This document shows, one piece after another, positions 44,611 to 52,588 of a stretch of DNA of 64,000 nt; the stretch's first letter is position 1; each line of letters starts with the position of its first letter. Source of the stretch: Gordonia heveisoli (GTDB lineage: Bacteria; Actinomycetota; Actinomycetes; Mycobacteriales; Mycobacteriaceae); assembly GCF_030315745.1 (NCBI RefSeq), contig NZ_JASXSH010000001.1, positions 124,001-188,000 on the forward strand, written 5' to 3'. The notes beneath the pieces were generated by a model, which was not told the origin of the DNA, searched no databases, and saw only the letters and a program-made list of their open reading frames with translations. Made by a program: the position numbers and the translations under genes.

Positions 44611-44668
44611 TCTCGCCGACGGGCGCCCATCATGGAACCATCACACCACTTGCGGGCGCGGAGGTCTC

Positions 44669-46324
44669 ATGAGTACCGAACAGCAGCAGGCCATGGACAA
44701 GCTGTATGCACTCGACAATGTGGTGACGGTCGAGATCACCATGCCCGCCACGGACTGGGAATCGGTCCGAAACGAGGCGCCCAAGGGCGGGCGGTGCAAC
44801 TTCGACTGGACCGGCGGCTCGCGCTACACGTGGCGTACCGCCACCACGGTGACGATCTCCGGAACCCACTTCCCACCGAAGACCACGCTGACAAATGTCG
44901 GCATCAAGAAGAAGTCCTTCTGCGGGTCGATCAGTTCAACCAAACCCTGCCTCCATCTCGATTTCGCCAAGGGCAACAAGCCAAATCGGCCGATCATCGA
45001 AAGTCTCATCGGCACCCGCTACCTCACTCTGAACAACTCGGTGCAGGACGCCTCCTTCGTCCGGCAACCGGTCACCTACAAGCTGTTCGAGCTGGCCGGT
45101 CTGCCATATTCCCGCTGCAACCTGATCCGCGTGCTGGTCAATGGAAAGCCGGTGGGCCAGGGTCTGCCCGGCGTCAACGCGCCGGGGGTCTTCGTCAACG
45201 CGGAGCCGATCATGCCGCGCTATATCGAGCGGCATTTTCCCGACACCAAGGGAAATCTGTACGAGATCGAGCACACCGACGATTTCATCGACTCCCGATT
45301 CGGGTTCATCGGGGTCGAGGATCTGTCGGCCTTCGACGACAAGGCCGACCTGCGACTGGCGGTCAATCACCTCAAAGATCATGGAATCGCCGGAGCCGCA
45401 GATGTTTTCGATCTGGAGCAATACATCAGGCTGTATGCGATGGAGTTCTTCCTCAAACATTGGGACGGATACAGCCGCAACACCAACAACACCTACGTGT
45501 ACAACAATCTGAACGCAGTCGAGCATCCCTCACTCGCCGACGTGGATTTCGTGATGATTCCCTGGGGCGTCGACCAGGTTCTGCAACCCGCCCGGAGTTT
45601 CAACCTCGGCACCGACGGTCTGCTGGCCCGGCTGGTCCGCGCCGACGCCGTCCGACGAGGGCAGGTGATGGATCAGATACGGATCCTGCGTGAAACCGTC
45701 TTCGGCCGGGACCCGCTGGGCAACACCATCATCCCGATGATCGACAACCTGCAGCAAACCCTCACCGGCCTCGGCGTCGGCAACCTGACCGCCGAGATCG
45801 CCGTGGTTCGCAAACAGCTACGACTGGCCGCCTCGGCCGGCTACCTGTGTGCCGGACTACCGAGCTCCGGCGGAGTTTACATCCGCGATGATCGCACGGT
45901 CGACTGCATGCGGGTCGGCACCGAGAAGGTACCCGTCACCGCGCCGAACGCGGTCGACGCCGAGGTGATCCACCGGCCACGACCAGCCCAGACCGAACCC
46001 GAGAATCTGTGGACCTTCACCGATCTGGGTTCTGGTCGTGCGCTGACCAATCCGGCCTCCGGGCGACGTCTGCACGCCAGCGTGACACTCAAGACCGCGC
46101 AGGGGCATCCGATGGTGTACGCCAGCCCCGGCGACAATCGCGACCACGCAGAGGAGTTCACGGTGAACCCCGCCAAATCGCCCGACGCGTTCACCAACAA
46201 CGGGTACTTCACCATCGCCAGCGTGCGCACGGGCGCACAGCTGGTCTTCGGCACCGATCCGACGCCCGGCGGCGAGGTCCGTGTGCACCAGGGCTCGACC
46301 GGTTCGACGCTGTTCTTCACCTGA
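44669..46324 (+). CDS. CotH-like kinase family protein
   Basis: 551 residues from ATG 44669 behind gaggtctc. CotH kinase fold: N-terminal VVTVEITMPATDWESVR, then TLNNSVQDASFVRQPVTYKLFELAGLPYSRCN, the catalytic-loop candidate FFLKHWDGYSRNTNNTYVYNN (Asp and Asn residues) and the metal-binding candidate FVMIPWGVDQVL. CotH proteins are secretory-pathway or spore-coat protein kinases. This organism should not sporulate, so another target is implied. No signal peptide is seen. The C-terminal 130 residues (from about 420) contain repeats like LWTFTDLGSGRALTNPASGRRL, resembling a carbohydrate-binding beta-trefoil. Confidence 0.78.
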   Translation: MSTEQQQAMDKLYALDNVVTVEITMPATDWESVRNEAPKGGRCNFDWTGGSRYTWRTATTVTISGTHFPPKTTLTNVGIKKKSFCGSISSTKPCLHLDFAKGNKPNRPIIESLIGTRYLTLNNSVQDASFVRQPVTYKLFELAGLPYSRCNLIRVLVNGKPVGQGLPGVNAPGVFVNAEPIMPRYIERHFPDTKGNLYEIEHTDDFIDSRFGFIGVEDLSAFDDKADLRLAVNHLKDHGIAGAADVFDLEQYIRLYAMEFFLKHWDGYSRNTNNTYVYNNLNAVEHPSLADVDFVMIPWGVDQVLQPARSFNLGTDGLLARLVRADAVRRGQVMDQIRILRETVFGRDPLGNTIIPMIDNLQQTLTGLGVGNLTAEIAVVRKQLRLAASAGYLCAGLPSSGGVYIRDDRTVDCMRVGTEKVPVTAPNAVDAEVIHRPRPAQTEPENLWTFTDLGSGRALTNPASGRRLHASVTLKTAQGHPMVYASPGDNRDHAEEFTVNPAKSPDAFTNNGYFTIASVRTGAQLVFGTDPTPGGEVRVHQGSTGSTLFFT

Positions 46325-46337
46325 CGCAGCAGATTCG

Positions 46338-46363
46338 GTTTGCCCATCGGTGCGTCGGGGTAC
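46338..46363 (+). promoter_or_regulatory. SigF/SigB-type promoter, leaderless
   Basis: gttt (46338-46341), a 16-nt spacer, then gggtac (46358-46363) match the SigF consensus GTTT-N15-17-GGGTA. The ATG of the next gene is at 46374, 11 nt past the -10, so the transcript would begin at or next to the start codon. Confidence 0.7.
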
Positions 46364-46373
46364 CCACGCGGGC

Positions 46374-47372
46374 ATGCACGCCGCCCTGCACACCTCGCCG
46401 GCCGCCGCACTGCTGCCGCCCGCACGCGGGCCGCTGTCCGCGCACGTCATATCGGTACTCCGAGAAGACTCGTCAGCCGGCCGCCCGCCCGATCCGCACG
46501 GTGCCGATCCGTTGGGCGCCGACATTCAGCTCGCCCTATACGTGCTCTACGAATTGCATTACAGCGGCTTCGTCGACGTCGACCCGGAGTATGAGTGGGA
46601 TCCGGACCTGCTCGCGTTGCGCCGAACGCTGGAGTACTCGATGCTCGACGCGGTCGGGGCCGGCGTCGGACCGATCGCCCCGAAGTCGACCGCCGCACAG
46701 GAGATGGACGCGCTGTCTGTCGAGCCGATTGCCGGGACCGGGGTGTCGTTTCATCTGCGGGACGCCGGTACCTGGCAGCAATTCCGGGACCTCTTCGCGC
46801 TACGTTCGATCTACCACCTCAAAGAGGCCGACCCGCATGCGTGGGCCATCCCCAGACTGCGCGGTCAGGCCAAGGCTGCCTTGGTCGCGGTGGAATTCGA
46901 CGAGTTCGGCGCCGGACGTGGCGCGCACATCCACCAGGAGTTGTTCGCCGATCTACTCGCCGCCGCCGACCTGCGGACCGATCACCTCGGCTATCTCGAC
47001 ATCGCACCCGAATGGGCGTTACTGCCGGTGAACCTGATGTCCTGCCTCGGCTTGCATCGCGCTTTGCGTGGCGCCGCGGTCGGCCATCTCGCCGCCACCG
47101 AGATCACCTCGTCACCCGGATCACAGCGTCTACTGTCCGGGCTCGAACGACTCGACGCACCCGAGCCCTGCCGAGCGTTCTACCGCGAGCATGTCGAGGC
47201 CGACGCGGTTCACGAACAGGTGATGCGCTTCGACGTGGTCGGCGCACTGATCCGCGATGAACCCGACCTGGAGCGAGACGTCATCTTCGGGATGCGCGCC
47301 TTCGGCTATGTGGAGGACCTCTTCGACGTGGCGTTGCGTCAGGCATGGACGAACGGGGAACCGATTCGCTGA
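46374..47372 (+). CDS. Haem-oxygenase-like diiron (iron-containing redox enzyme) protein
   Basis: 332 residues from ATG 46374. Helical haem-oxygenase-like fold with metal-ligand candidates in three helices: ALYVLYELHYSGF (Glu, His), VEFDEFGAGRGAHIHQELFADLL (Glu, His) and FYREHVEADAVHEQVM (His, Asp, His). The middle motif E-F-D-E-F-G-x-G is typical of the group annotated as iron-containing redox enzyme, related to UndA/SznF/BesC-type oxygenases. No ribosome site precedes the ATG. A SigF-type promoter ends 11 nt upstream, so translation is probably leaderless and stress-induced. Converges with the CDGSH/methyltransferase pair; substrate unknown. Confidence 0.82.
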   Translation: MHAALHTSPAAALLPPARGPLSAHVISVLREDSSAGRPPDPHGADPLGADIQLALYVLYELHYSGFVDVDPEYEWDPDLLALRRTLEYSMLDAVGAGVGPIAPKSTAAQEMDALSVEPIAGTGVSFHLRDAGTWQQFRDLFALRSIYHLKEADPHAWAIPRLRGQAKAALVAVEFDEFGAGRGAHIHQELFADLLAAADLRTDHLGYLDIAPEWALLPVNLMSCLGLHRALRGAAVGHLAATEITSSPGSQRLLSGLERLDAPEPCRAFYREHVEADAVHEQVMRFDVVGALIRDEPDLERDVIFGMRAFGYVEDLFDVALRQAWTNGEPIR

Positions 47373-47383
47373 TCCCGGACACC

Positions 47384-47590
47384 TCACCCCAGATCCGCTC
47401 CCCGGCAGCGTCGACGATGGCTGGTGTCGCACAGCGGATAGTTGCGGCTTCGTCCGCACGCGCAGAGTGCCACCATGAATCGATCCGAGTGCACCAGGGT
47501 CCCGTCGGACAGTTCGATGTCCACCGGGCCGGGCACCATCAACGGACCGCCGCGGACCAGACGGACACGTACACATGAGCCCTCGGCCAT
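47384..47590 (-). CDS. CDGSH-type iron-sulfur domain protein (mitoNEET-like)
   Basis: 68 residues from ATG 47590. The 2Fe-2S ligand set C-x-C...C-D-x-x-H is present in ALCACGRSRNYPLCDTSH (Cys, Cys, Cys and His), the CDGSH signature. Small soluble electron carrier or cluster-transfer protein. The start lies 1 bp after the stop of the upstream methyltransferase gene, so the two are translationally coupled. Its own stop is 11 bp from that of the converging diiron-protein gene, an arrangement suggesting a functional group. Confidence 0.88.
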   Translation of the reverse strand: MAEGSCVRVRLVRGGPLMVPGPVDIELSDGTLVHSDRFMVALCACGRSRNYPLCDTSHRRRCRGADLG

Positions 47591-47591
47591 C

Positions 47592-48356
47592 TCACACCTC
47601 CCGGCGTCGGGTCTCGGATTTGTCGGCACGGATGACGGAGATGCGCTCGACCCGTCGACCCGGTTCGAGGACTCCCCGATTCTCCAACCAGTCCGCCTGG
47701 GACCGCAGTACGGGTCCGAAGGGAATCCACTGAGAGCGCACCACTCCGGCGCGCAGCCCCGACCGGCGCAATGCCTCCACCGACCTGCGGACATCCGCGA
47801 ACTCCGACTGCACGACGAAGAGCGCACCATCGGTGTTCAGCAGGTCGGCGGCGTGATCGCACAGCGGGTCGAGGATGGCGCGGCCATCTTCACCGGCGTC
47901 CCACGAGGACCGCGGGTCGCCGACATCCCCGTCGCCGCCGTCCGTCTCGTTCGGGGCGCACGGCACATACGGCGGGTTGCAGGTGACCAGGTCGAATCGA
48001 CAGATAGCGCCCCCGCTGAGCGCCGACAACCCACCACCGGCACCCCAGCCCACCGTCAGGTCGACGGCCATCACAGTGACCGGCGCCGGCACGTCGGCAC
48101 AGTTGCGGCGGGTGGCTTCAACCGCTGCGGGGCTGGAGTCGACGGCGAGTACCGATTGTGCACCGAGGACCGCACATTCCCGTGCGACGATCCCTGATCC
48201 CGTGCAGAGATCGGCCGCGCGCGCACCCGGCGCACATCCGCTGACCCGTACGGCATCGATCAGTAGACGTGAGTCCTGTTGTGGCCGATAAACACTCCCC
48301 GTGCCCCGCGATTGCGCAGCCGAGGACGTCCACGTGGTGCCGAGCGTGACGGTCAC
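47592..48356 (-). CDS. HemK-like class I methyltransferase
   Basis: 254 residues from GTG 48356 (gaggtg upstream). SAM motif I AADLCTGSGIVARECAVLGA, acid loop VLAVDSSPAAVEATRRN, and the NPPY motif VTCNPPYVPCAP that marks N5-glutamine/N6-adenine methyltransferases of the HemK/PrmC class. The usual N-terminal helical domain of PrmC is missing, so it resembles the shorter MTQ2/HemK2-type enzymes; the target protein is unknown. Coupled to the CDGSH gene downstream. The start faces the promoter zone of the sigma-factor module. Confidence 0.85.
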   Translation of the reverse strand: MTVTLGTTWTSSAAQSRGTGSVYRPQQDSRLLIDAVRVSGCAPGARAADLCTGSGIVARECAVLGAQSVLAVDSSPAAVEATRRNCADVPAPVTVMAVDLTVGWGAGGGLSALSGGAICRFDLVTCNPPYVPCAPNETDGGDGDVGDPRSSWDAGEDGRAILDPLCDHAADLLNTDGALFVVQSEFADVRRSVEALRRSGLRAGVVRSQWIPFGPVLRSQADWLENRGVLEPGRRVERISVIRADKSETRRREV

Positions 48357-48670
48357 GGTCGCACACCTCGCAGGTCTCCTCGAGCCGGCGCGCCCATCTT
48401 CGAACCTGCCATACGCTCACCGTCCTCGCGATCATCGAAAGATCCATCCTGGATTCGCGAGGGGGTTCCCCGGCTCGGTCCTCGCCAAACCACCGGGGCA
48501 TCGTGGGGTCGGTCGGGTCCCGTGCAGCCCCCTGAGCACCATCTGGGGTCGCGCGTTCCTTGGCGGGACGTGCGGTTTGGGCCGACGACGCAGTGGGTAA
48601 CAATTGCGACAGACCGGTATTCGGATCAGCGGTTTTGACAATCGCGTGCAGCGACGTGAGGGGATTCGAC
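48357..48670. other. Divergent control region (314 bp) of the sigma module
   Basis: No gene was recognised here. The region holds the promoter of the leftward methyltransferase and a SigF-type promoter (48575-48600) for the rightward anti-sigma gene. Confidence 0.6.
48575..48600 (+). promoter_or_regulatory. SigF/SigB-type promoter of the anti-sigma gene
   Basis: gttt (48575-48578), 16-nt spacer, gggtaa (48595-48600): exact match to GTTT-N15-17-GGGTA. The expected start of transcription is about 48607, giving a leader of roughly 65 nt before GTG 48671. It implies autoregulation by the sigma factor encoded at 49795. Confidence 0.75.
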
Positions 48671-49126
48671 GTGACCGACCAGGGTGACACCATCGACGAG
48701 CAGTTGGTGGAGGTGACGCATGCGGCCGGCCCTCCGGTACAGGTCTCCGTGGCCGCCGAGGCCGACCGACTGTCGATCGTGCGTGCGGTTGTCGAGCGCA
48801 CCTTGTTCCTGGCGGACTGGCCCCTCGACGACGTCGCCGACATACAACTCGCGGTCGACGAGGTGTGCTCACAACTGGTCACCATTTCTGCCGCCGGACA
48901 CCGCATCGACGTTTCCCTCAGCGTCGGTCCGCACGGGTTGCTGGCGGTGATCGATGGGCGGGTCGCCGATCGCTTGCAGCTCGATACCACCGGATTCGGC
49001 TGGCGAGTCGTCGAAACCGTGACCGACCGACAGTCGGTGACCTATGACGACTCCCGCCCAGAGGACGAACACACCGAGAGCGACCGGCGCGTCACTGTAC
49101 GCATCACCAAACGCGTCGACGTCTGA
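48671..49126 (+). CDS. Anti-sigma factor, RsbW-like serine kinase
   Basis: 151 residues from GTG 48671. HATPase_c_2/GHKL fold: VRAVVERTLFLADWPLDDVADIQLAVDEVCSQLV carries the N-box (Glu/Asp in LAVDEVCSQLV), and the late block DTTGFGWRVVETVTDRQSV corresponds to the G-box GxGxxxV. It is of the UsfX/RsbW type, which binds the sigma factor and phosphorylates the antagonist. Encoded with STAS antagonist (49138) and sigma factor (49795), though the antagonist is on the opposite strand. Preceded by a SigF-type promoter. Confidence 0.85.
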   Translation: MTDQGDTIDEQLVEVTHAAGPPVQVSVAAEADRLSIVRAVVERTLFLADWPLDDVADIQLAVDEVCSQLVTISAAGHRIDVSLSVGPHGLLAVIDGRVADRLQLDTTGFGWRVVETVTDRQSVTYDDSRPEDEHTESDRRVTVRITKRVDV

Positions 49127-49137
49127 CCGAACTTCGC

Positions 49138-49557
49138 TCAGTGCAGGAGATGCGGCTGCAGGGCCTCCACGGCCTCCTCCAGTGTGGCGTACGCCTCGAC
49201 GATCGGATCGAGACGGCAAAGCCGCAGCGTCCTGGCAAGTCCCCGCTCACACACCACGGAGACGGGCATCTGCTGCGCGGCGGCGTCGGCGACGAATCGG
49301 CCGATGACCCCGACCCCGGACACAGAGACGAAGTCGACACCCCCCATATCGAGGACCACGCATGCCGGGCGCTGTCCCAGGATGCGGTCGAGCGCAGCGG
49401 TCAGGTCGGCGAGGGTGCCCAGGTCGATGTCGCCGGAAAACTGCTGCAGACACAGCGATTCGCGGATCACGAGACTGCTGTTCGTCGTCCGCGCAACCCG
49501 AAAGTCCAAGGGCCACAGCTCTGACGGGTGAAAGGTCGTGTGAGTATCCAGATTCAT
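49138..49557 (-). CDS. STAS-domain anti-anti-sigma factor
   Basis: 139 residues from ATG 49557. Single STAS domain: IRESLCLQQFSGDIDLGTLADLTAALDRIL, VVLDMGGVDFVSVSGVGVIGRF in which a Ser of DFVSVSG is the likely phosphorylation site, and VVCERGLARTLRLCRLD. When unphosphorylated it should bind the anti-sigma kinase and free the sigma factor. Orientation opposite to its partners (convergent with the anti-sigma gene, 11 bp between stops) means separate control. Confidence 0.88.
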   Translation of the reverse strand: MNLDTHTTFHPSELWPLDFRVARTTNSSLVIRESLCLQQFSGDIDLGTLADLTAALDRILGQRPACVVLDMGGVDFVSVSGVGVIGRFVADAAAQQMPVSVVCERGLARTLRLCRLDPIVEAYATLEEAVEALQPHLLH

Positions 49558-49794
49558 GGCGCACCGCCTCAACTCGATGTCGAGATCGTGATGGGCACGT
49601 GATCACTCACCGTCCCATCCGGCCGTCAAGAACGAACCGTCTGGGTCAGGACGACGCAGTGACGAGACCCGGGGGTGATCGCCCATTTGCAGCTGCTGTC
49701 TGAACCGCTGTTTCAACCGTACGGTGGTGAACGAGCATCTTCAAGACTTGTTTCACTGCCGAACGAACCGGGCGGCGACTACCCTCCGGAGACG

Positions 49795-50670
49795 ATGCAC
49801 CGGTCTCGCCGACCTACCGAGGAGTCCACCGAAGCCGATCGGAGGAGCCTGTTGACCTCAGCCGATTCCGACCCGACCGCCAAGGCCGACGACTATTCCG
49901 ACGTAACCGCCGCCATCGCCGCGATGCGTGCGGAGCCCGACGAACTGCGCCGATGCGCGATGCGCGACCGGATCGTCGAACGTTGCCTGCCACTCGCCGA
50001 CCACGTGGCACGCCGATTCCGGGATCGGGGTGAAGCGCTGGACGATCTCGTCCAGGTCGCCCGGATCGGCTTGGTCAACGCCGTCGATCGATTCGAGCCC
50101 GATCGCGGATTCGGCTTCCTCTCCTTCGCGGTTCCCACCGTGATGGGTGAGGTGCGGCGCCACTTCCGCGACACCATGTGGTCGATGCGGGTGCCGCGCC
50201 GGGCCAAGGAGGTGTCACTCGCGATCGGCAAGGCCAACGACGAACTCGTCCAACGCCTGGGCCGGTCACCCCGGCCAAGCGAAGTGGCGGACTTTCTCGA
50301 CATTCCGGTCGCCGAGGTGATCGACGGCCTGGCCGCGCGCTCGGCCTACAACGCGATCTCGATCGACGCCGATTCCGACACCGACGACGGTCGTTCCATC
50401 CGTGACACACTCGGCCGCGACGACGAACACCTCGAGCAGATCGATGAGTTCACCGCGCTCACCCCCGCCGTGGCGCAACTCGATGAGCGCGAGCGAAAGA
50501 TATTGTCACTGCGCTTCTTTCGCGACATGTCGCAAACCGAGATCGCCGCCGAGATCGGCATCTCCCAGATGCATGTGTCCAGGCTGTTGGCACGAACCCT
50601 GGATCGCTTGCGCGCCGCGGCGAACGGAGCCGACGCCATCGATCCCGACACCACCGGATTACCCGACTAG
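49795..50670 (+). CDS. SigB/SigF-family RNA polymerase sigma factor
   Basis: 291 residues from ATG 49795 with ccggaga upstream (the frame is open to 49675). Sigma-70 group 3: region 2 has ADHVARRFRDRGEALDDLVQVARIGLVNAVDRFEPDRGFGFLSFAVPTVMGEVRRHFRD; region 3 has RPSEVADFLDIPVAEV; region 4 ends in MSQTEIAAEIGISQMHVSRLLARTLDRLR. This subgroup governs general or envelope stress in actinobacteria. Controlled by the anti-sigma kinase and STAS antagonist next door. Two promoters matching its presumed consensus are present in the window. Confidence 0.93.
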   Translation: MHRSRRPTEESTEADRRSLLTSADSDPTAKADDYSDVTAAIAAMRAEPDELRRCAMRDRIVERCLPLADHVARRFRDRGEALDDLVQVARIGLVNAVDRFEPDRGFGFLSFAVPTVMGEVRRHFRDTMWSMRVPRRAKEVSLAIGKANDELVQRLGRSPRPSEVADFLDIPVAEVIDGLAARSAYNAISIDADSDTDDGRSIRDTLGRDDEHLEQIDEFTALTPAVAQLDERERKILSLRFFRDMSQTEIAAEIGISQMHVSRLLARTLDRLRAAANGADAIDPDTTGLPD

Positions 50671-50762
50671 GGCGCGACAATCACATTCAGCGAGGCGTCT
50701 CGCTGGGTAGTATCCGTGAGTTGACATCCGCTCGGCCACCTTCCCGGGCAGTGGAACGAGAG

Positions 50763-51443
50763 GTGGGACCGTTGACCGAGGACGACATCCACCAGGTTTT
50801 GAGCACCGGCTCCGCATTTCGACCGGTCGCCACCTTCCGCTTCTATTTCACCGACGAGCATTGGGAATGGTCGGACGAGGCCGCGATTCTGCACGGATAC
50901 CAACCGGGCGAGGTCGTTCCGACCACCGACCTACTCACCCGTCACAAACACCCGGAGGATCGCGCGCGGTTCGAAGGGACCGTCGCCGAGATGCTGGCAC
51001 ACCGCACGCCCTTTTCCAGTCGACATCGCATCATCGACACCCGCGGCAAGGTTCACTCGGTCGCGGTGATCGCGAAGACCTTCGCCGACGCCGAGGGGAC
51101 GGTCATCGGTACCGAGGGTTTCTACCTCGACCTGGACGAGCACATCGAGTCACTCGTCAACCCGCGGATCGAGGAGCATGTACAGCGCTTCCGCAGCGGA
51201 CGGGCGGTGATCGAGCAGGTCAAGGGCATGATGATGCTCGTCTACGGCATCTCCGACGAACGTGCCTTCGAGGTGCTGACCTGGCGTTCCCAGGAGGAGA
51301 ACGTCAAGGTCACCGATCTGTGTGCCGCCATCTGCGCCCGGGTCGGTGAGATCGCCATCGCCGCCGACAATCGGCGTGCCTTCGACCAACTGCTGCTGAC
51401 CTCTCATCTCGAGATCACCCGCCCGGAGACCGCACCCGACTGA
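50763..51443 (+). CDS. PAS-ANTAR RNA-binding antiterminator
   Basis: 226 residues from GTG 50763 with gaacgagag upstream (TTG 50721 is the alternative). N-terminal PAS sensor domain (about 20-130): RFYFTDEHWEWSDEAAILHGYQPGEVVP and VIAKTFADAEGTVIGTEGFYLDLD. C-terminal ANTAR domain (about 145-205): RSGRAVIEQVKGMMMLVYGISDERAFEVLTWRSQEENVKVTDLC. ANTAR proteins bind paired hexaloop RNA hairpins to prevent transcription termination. The gene follows the sigma gene by 92 bp in the same direction, a frequent pairing in Mycobacteriales. The PAS ligand is not known. Confidence 0.88.
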   Translation: MGPLTEDDIHQVLSTGSAFRPVATFRFYFTDEHWEWSDEAAILHGYQPGEVVPTTDLLTRHKHPEDRARFEGTVAEMLAHRTPFSSRHRIIDTRGKVHSVAVIAKTFADAEGTVIGTEGFYLDLDEHIESLVNPRIEEHVQRFRSGRAVIEQVKGMMMLVYGISDERAFEVLTWRSQEENVKVTDLCAAICARVGEIAIAADNRRAFDQLLLTSHLEITRPETAPD

Positions 51444-51493
51444 CGGAGGCATTCGACTGATGGGGGCATCCGACTGGCAGAGGCATCCGAGCA

Positions 51494-51518
51494 ATAACAT
51501 GAACACCGTTCATGTTAT
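51494..51518. promoter_or_regulatory. 25-bp perfect palindrome, likely TetR operator
   Basis: ataacatgaac-acc-gttcatgttat has perfect 11-bp arms. It sits 31-55 bp upstream of the lipase ATG (51549). A TetR gene follows the lipase gene and is the obvious candidate to bind it. Confidence 0.75.
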
Positions 51519-51548
51519 CGTTTCGCCACCAGCTACAAGGGGGCGATC

Positions 51549-52514
51549 ATGAAGACTCGGCTGTTCCGGCTATGCGTTGCCATCGCCGCATTGGCCACTG
51601 CCACAGTGGCCGGCGTAGGCCTGGAGTCACCGGCATCGGCGGCGCCGCGCCAATTGCCGGTGACCTACGGCAACGCGGCGATGGTCGACAAGGCGGCGAC
51701 CGACTGGGACGGGCCGACCGCTGGCGCCGACGACGATCGGTGCCGACCGAGCAGCGCACACCCCCGCCCCGTCGTGCTGGTCGGCTCGACCTTCCTGTCC
51801 GCAGGCGTCAACTGGACCTCGATCGCGCCCTACCTGCACAACGCCGGGTACTGCGTGTTCACCGTCGACTACGGCAAGACGCTCTACCGGATCGGCCCGG
51901 GACTCAACGGCCTCGATCCGCTGTCCTCGTCGGCCATCGAACTGGACCGGGCCGTGGCCCATATCCAGCGGGTGACCGGTACGCGTGAACTCGACTTCGT
52001 CGGCCATTCCCAGGGCGGACTCGTCATCCGATACTTCCTGAATCAGATTGCCCCCCATAGAGGTTCAGAACATGAAGTGAGCGCACACACCGTCGTCCTG
52101 CTGTCGTCGCCATATTCGATGACCGGGCCGATCGACTTCGGCCCTCTCATTCGCGATCACGCCCCCGCGGCGGTTCGCGACGCGGCCCGCCGCGCCGGAC
52201 GCACCGCACCCTTCCCGCTGAGCATCGTCAACCCGTGGGAGTTCGCCAAGGCACAGACCCTGCAGCCGGGGGTGCGCTACGTGCAGATCACCGACGTCGC
52301 CGACGAGATGGGCATGCTCGGTGGGATGATGCCGCCGCGCGGAGCCCGCAACGCGACCACCACCTACCTGAACGCGGTGTGCCCGACCGACTTCTCGCAG
52401 CACTTCGCGCAGCCGTACTCGCCCACCGCCGTCGCGTTGATCGGGAACGCGCTCGATCCCGCCCACGCACGCACCCCGCCCTGCGCCGTGGTACCCCTGT
52501 ATTCAGTGCACTGA
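51549..52514 (+). CDS. Secreted triacylglycerol lipase/esterase
   Basis: 321 residues. Signal peptide of about 32 residues ending ASAAP. Alpha/beta-hydrolase: the oxyanion-hole region VVLVGSTFLSAGVNWTSIAPYL, the nucleophile elbow FVGHSQGGLVIRYF (Ser near 155), Asp candidate in QITDVADEMG and His in the C-terminal FSQHFAQPYSPTAVALIGNAL. Four Cys in the mature part could form disulfides (CRPSSAH, AGYCVFT, NAVCPTD, TPPCAVV). Similar to actinobacterial secreted lipases. A palindromic operator precedes it and a TetR gene follows. Confidence 0.9.
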   Translation: MKTRLFRLCVAIAALATATVAGVGLESPASAAPRQLPVTYGNAAMVDKAATDWDGPTAGADDDRCRPSSAHPRPVVLVGSTFLSAGVNWTSIAPYLHNAGYCVFTVDYGKTLYRIGPGLNGLDPLSSSAIELDRAVAHIQRVTGTRELDFVGHSQGGLVIRYFLNQIAPHRGSEHEVSAHTVVLLSSPYSMTGPIDFGPLIRDHAPAAVRDAARRAGRTAPFPLSIVNPWEFAKAQTLQPGVRYVQITDVADEMGMLGGMMPPRGARNATTTYLNAVCPTDFSQHFAQPYSPTAVALIGNALDPAHARTPPCAVVPLYSVH

Positions 52515-52559
52515 GTAATCGGTGCGCTGGGCATCCGGTGCGCTGGGCATTCGGTGCAC
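52504..52559. repeat. 16-bp tandem repeat, about 3.5 copies
   Basis: Unit cggtgcgctgggcatc: exact-type copies at 52520-52535 and 52536-52551 (15 of 16 identical), a degenerate copy at 52504-52519 that includes the lipase stop, and a partial one at 52552-52559. The array lies between the lipase stop and the TetR gene start. Confidence 0.8.
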
Positions 52560-52588
52560 CGATTCCACGCGCACAACCGGAGCGATTC

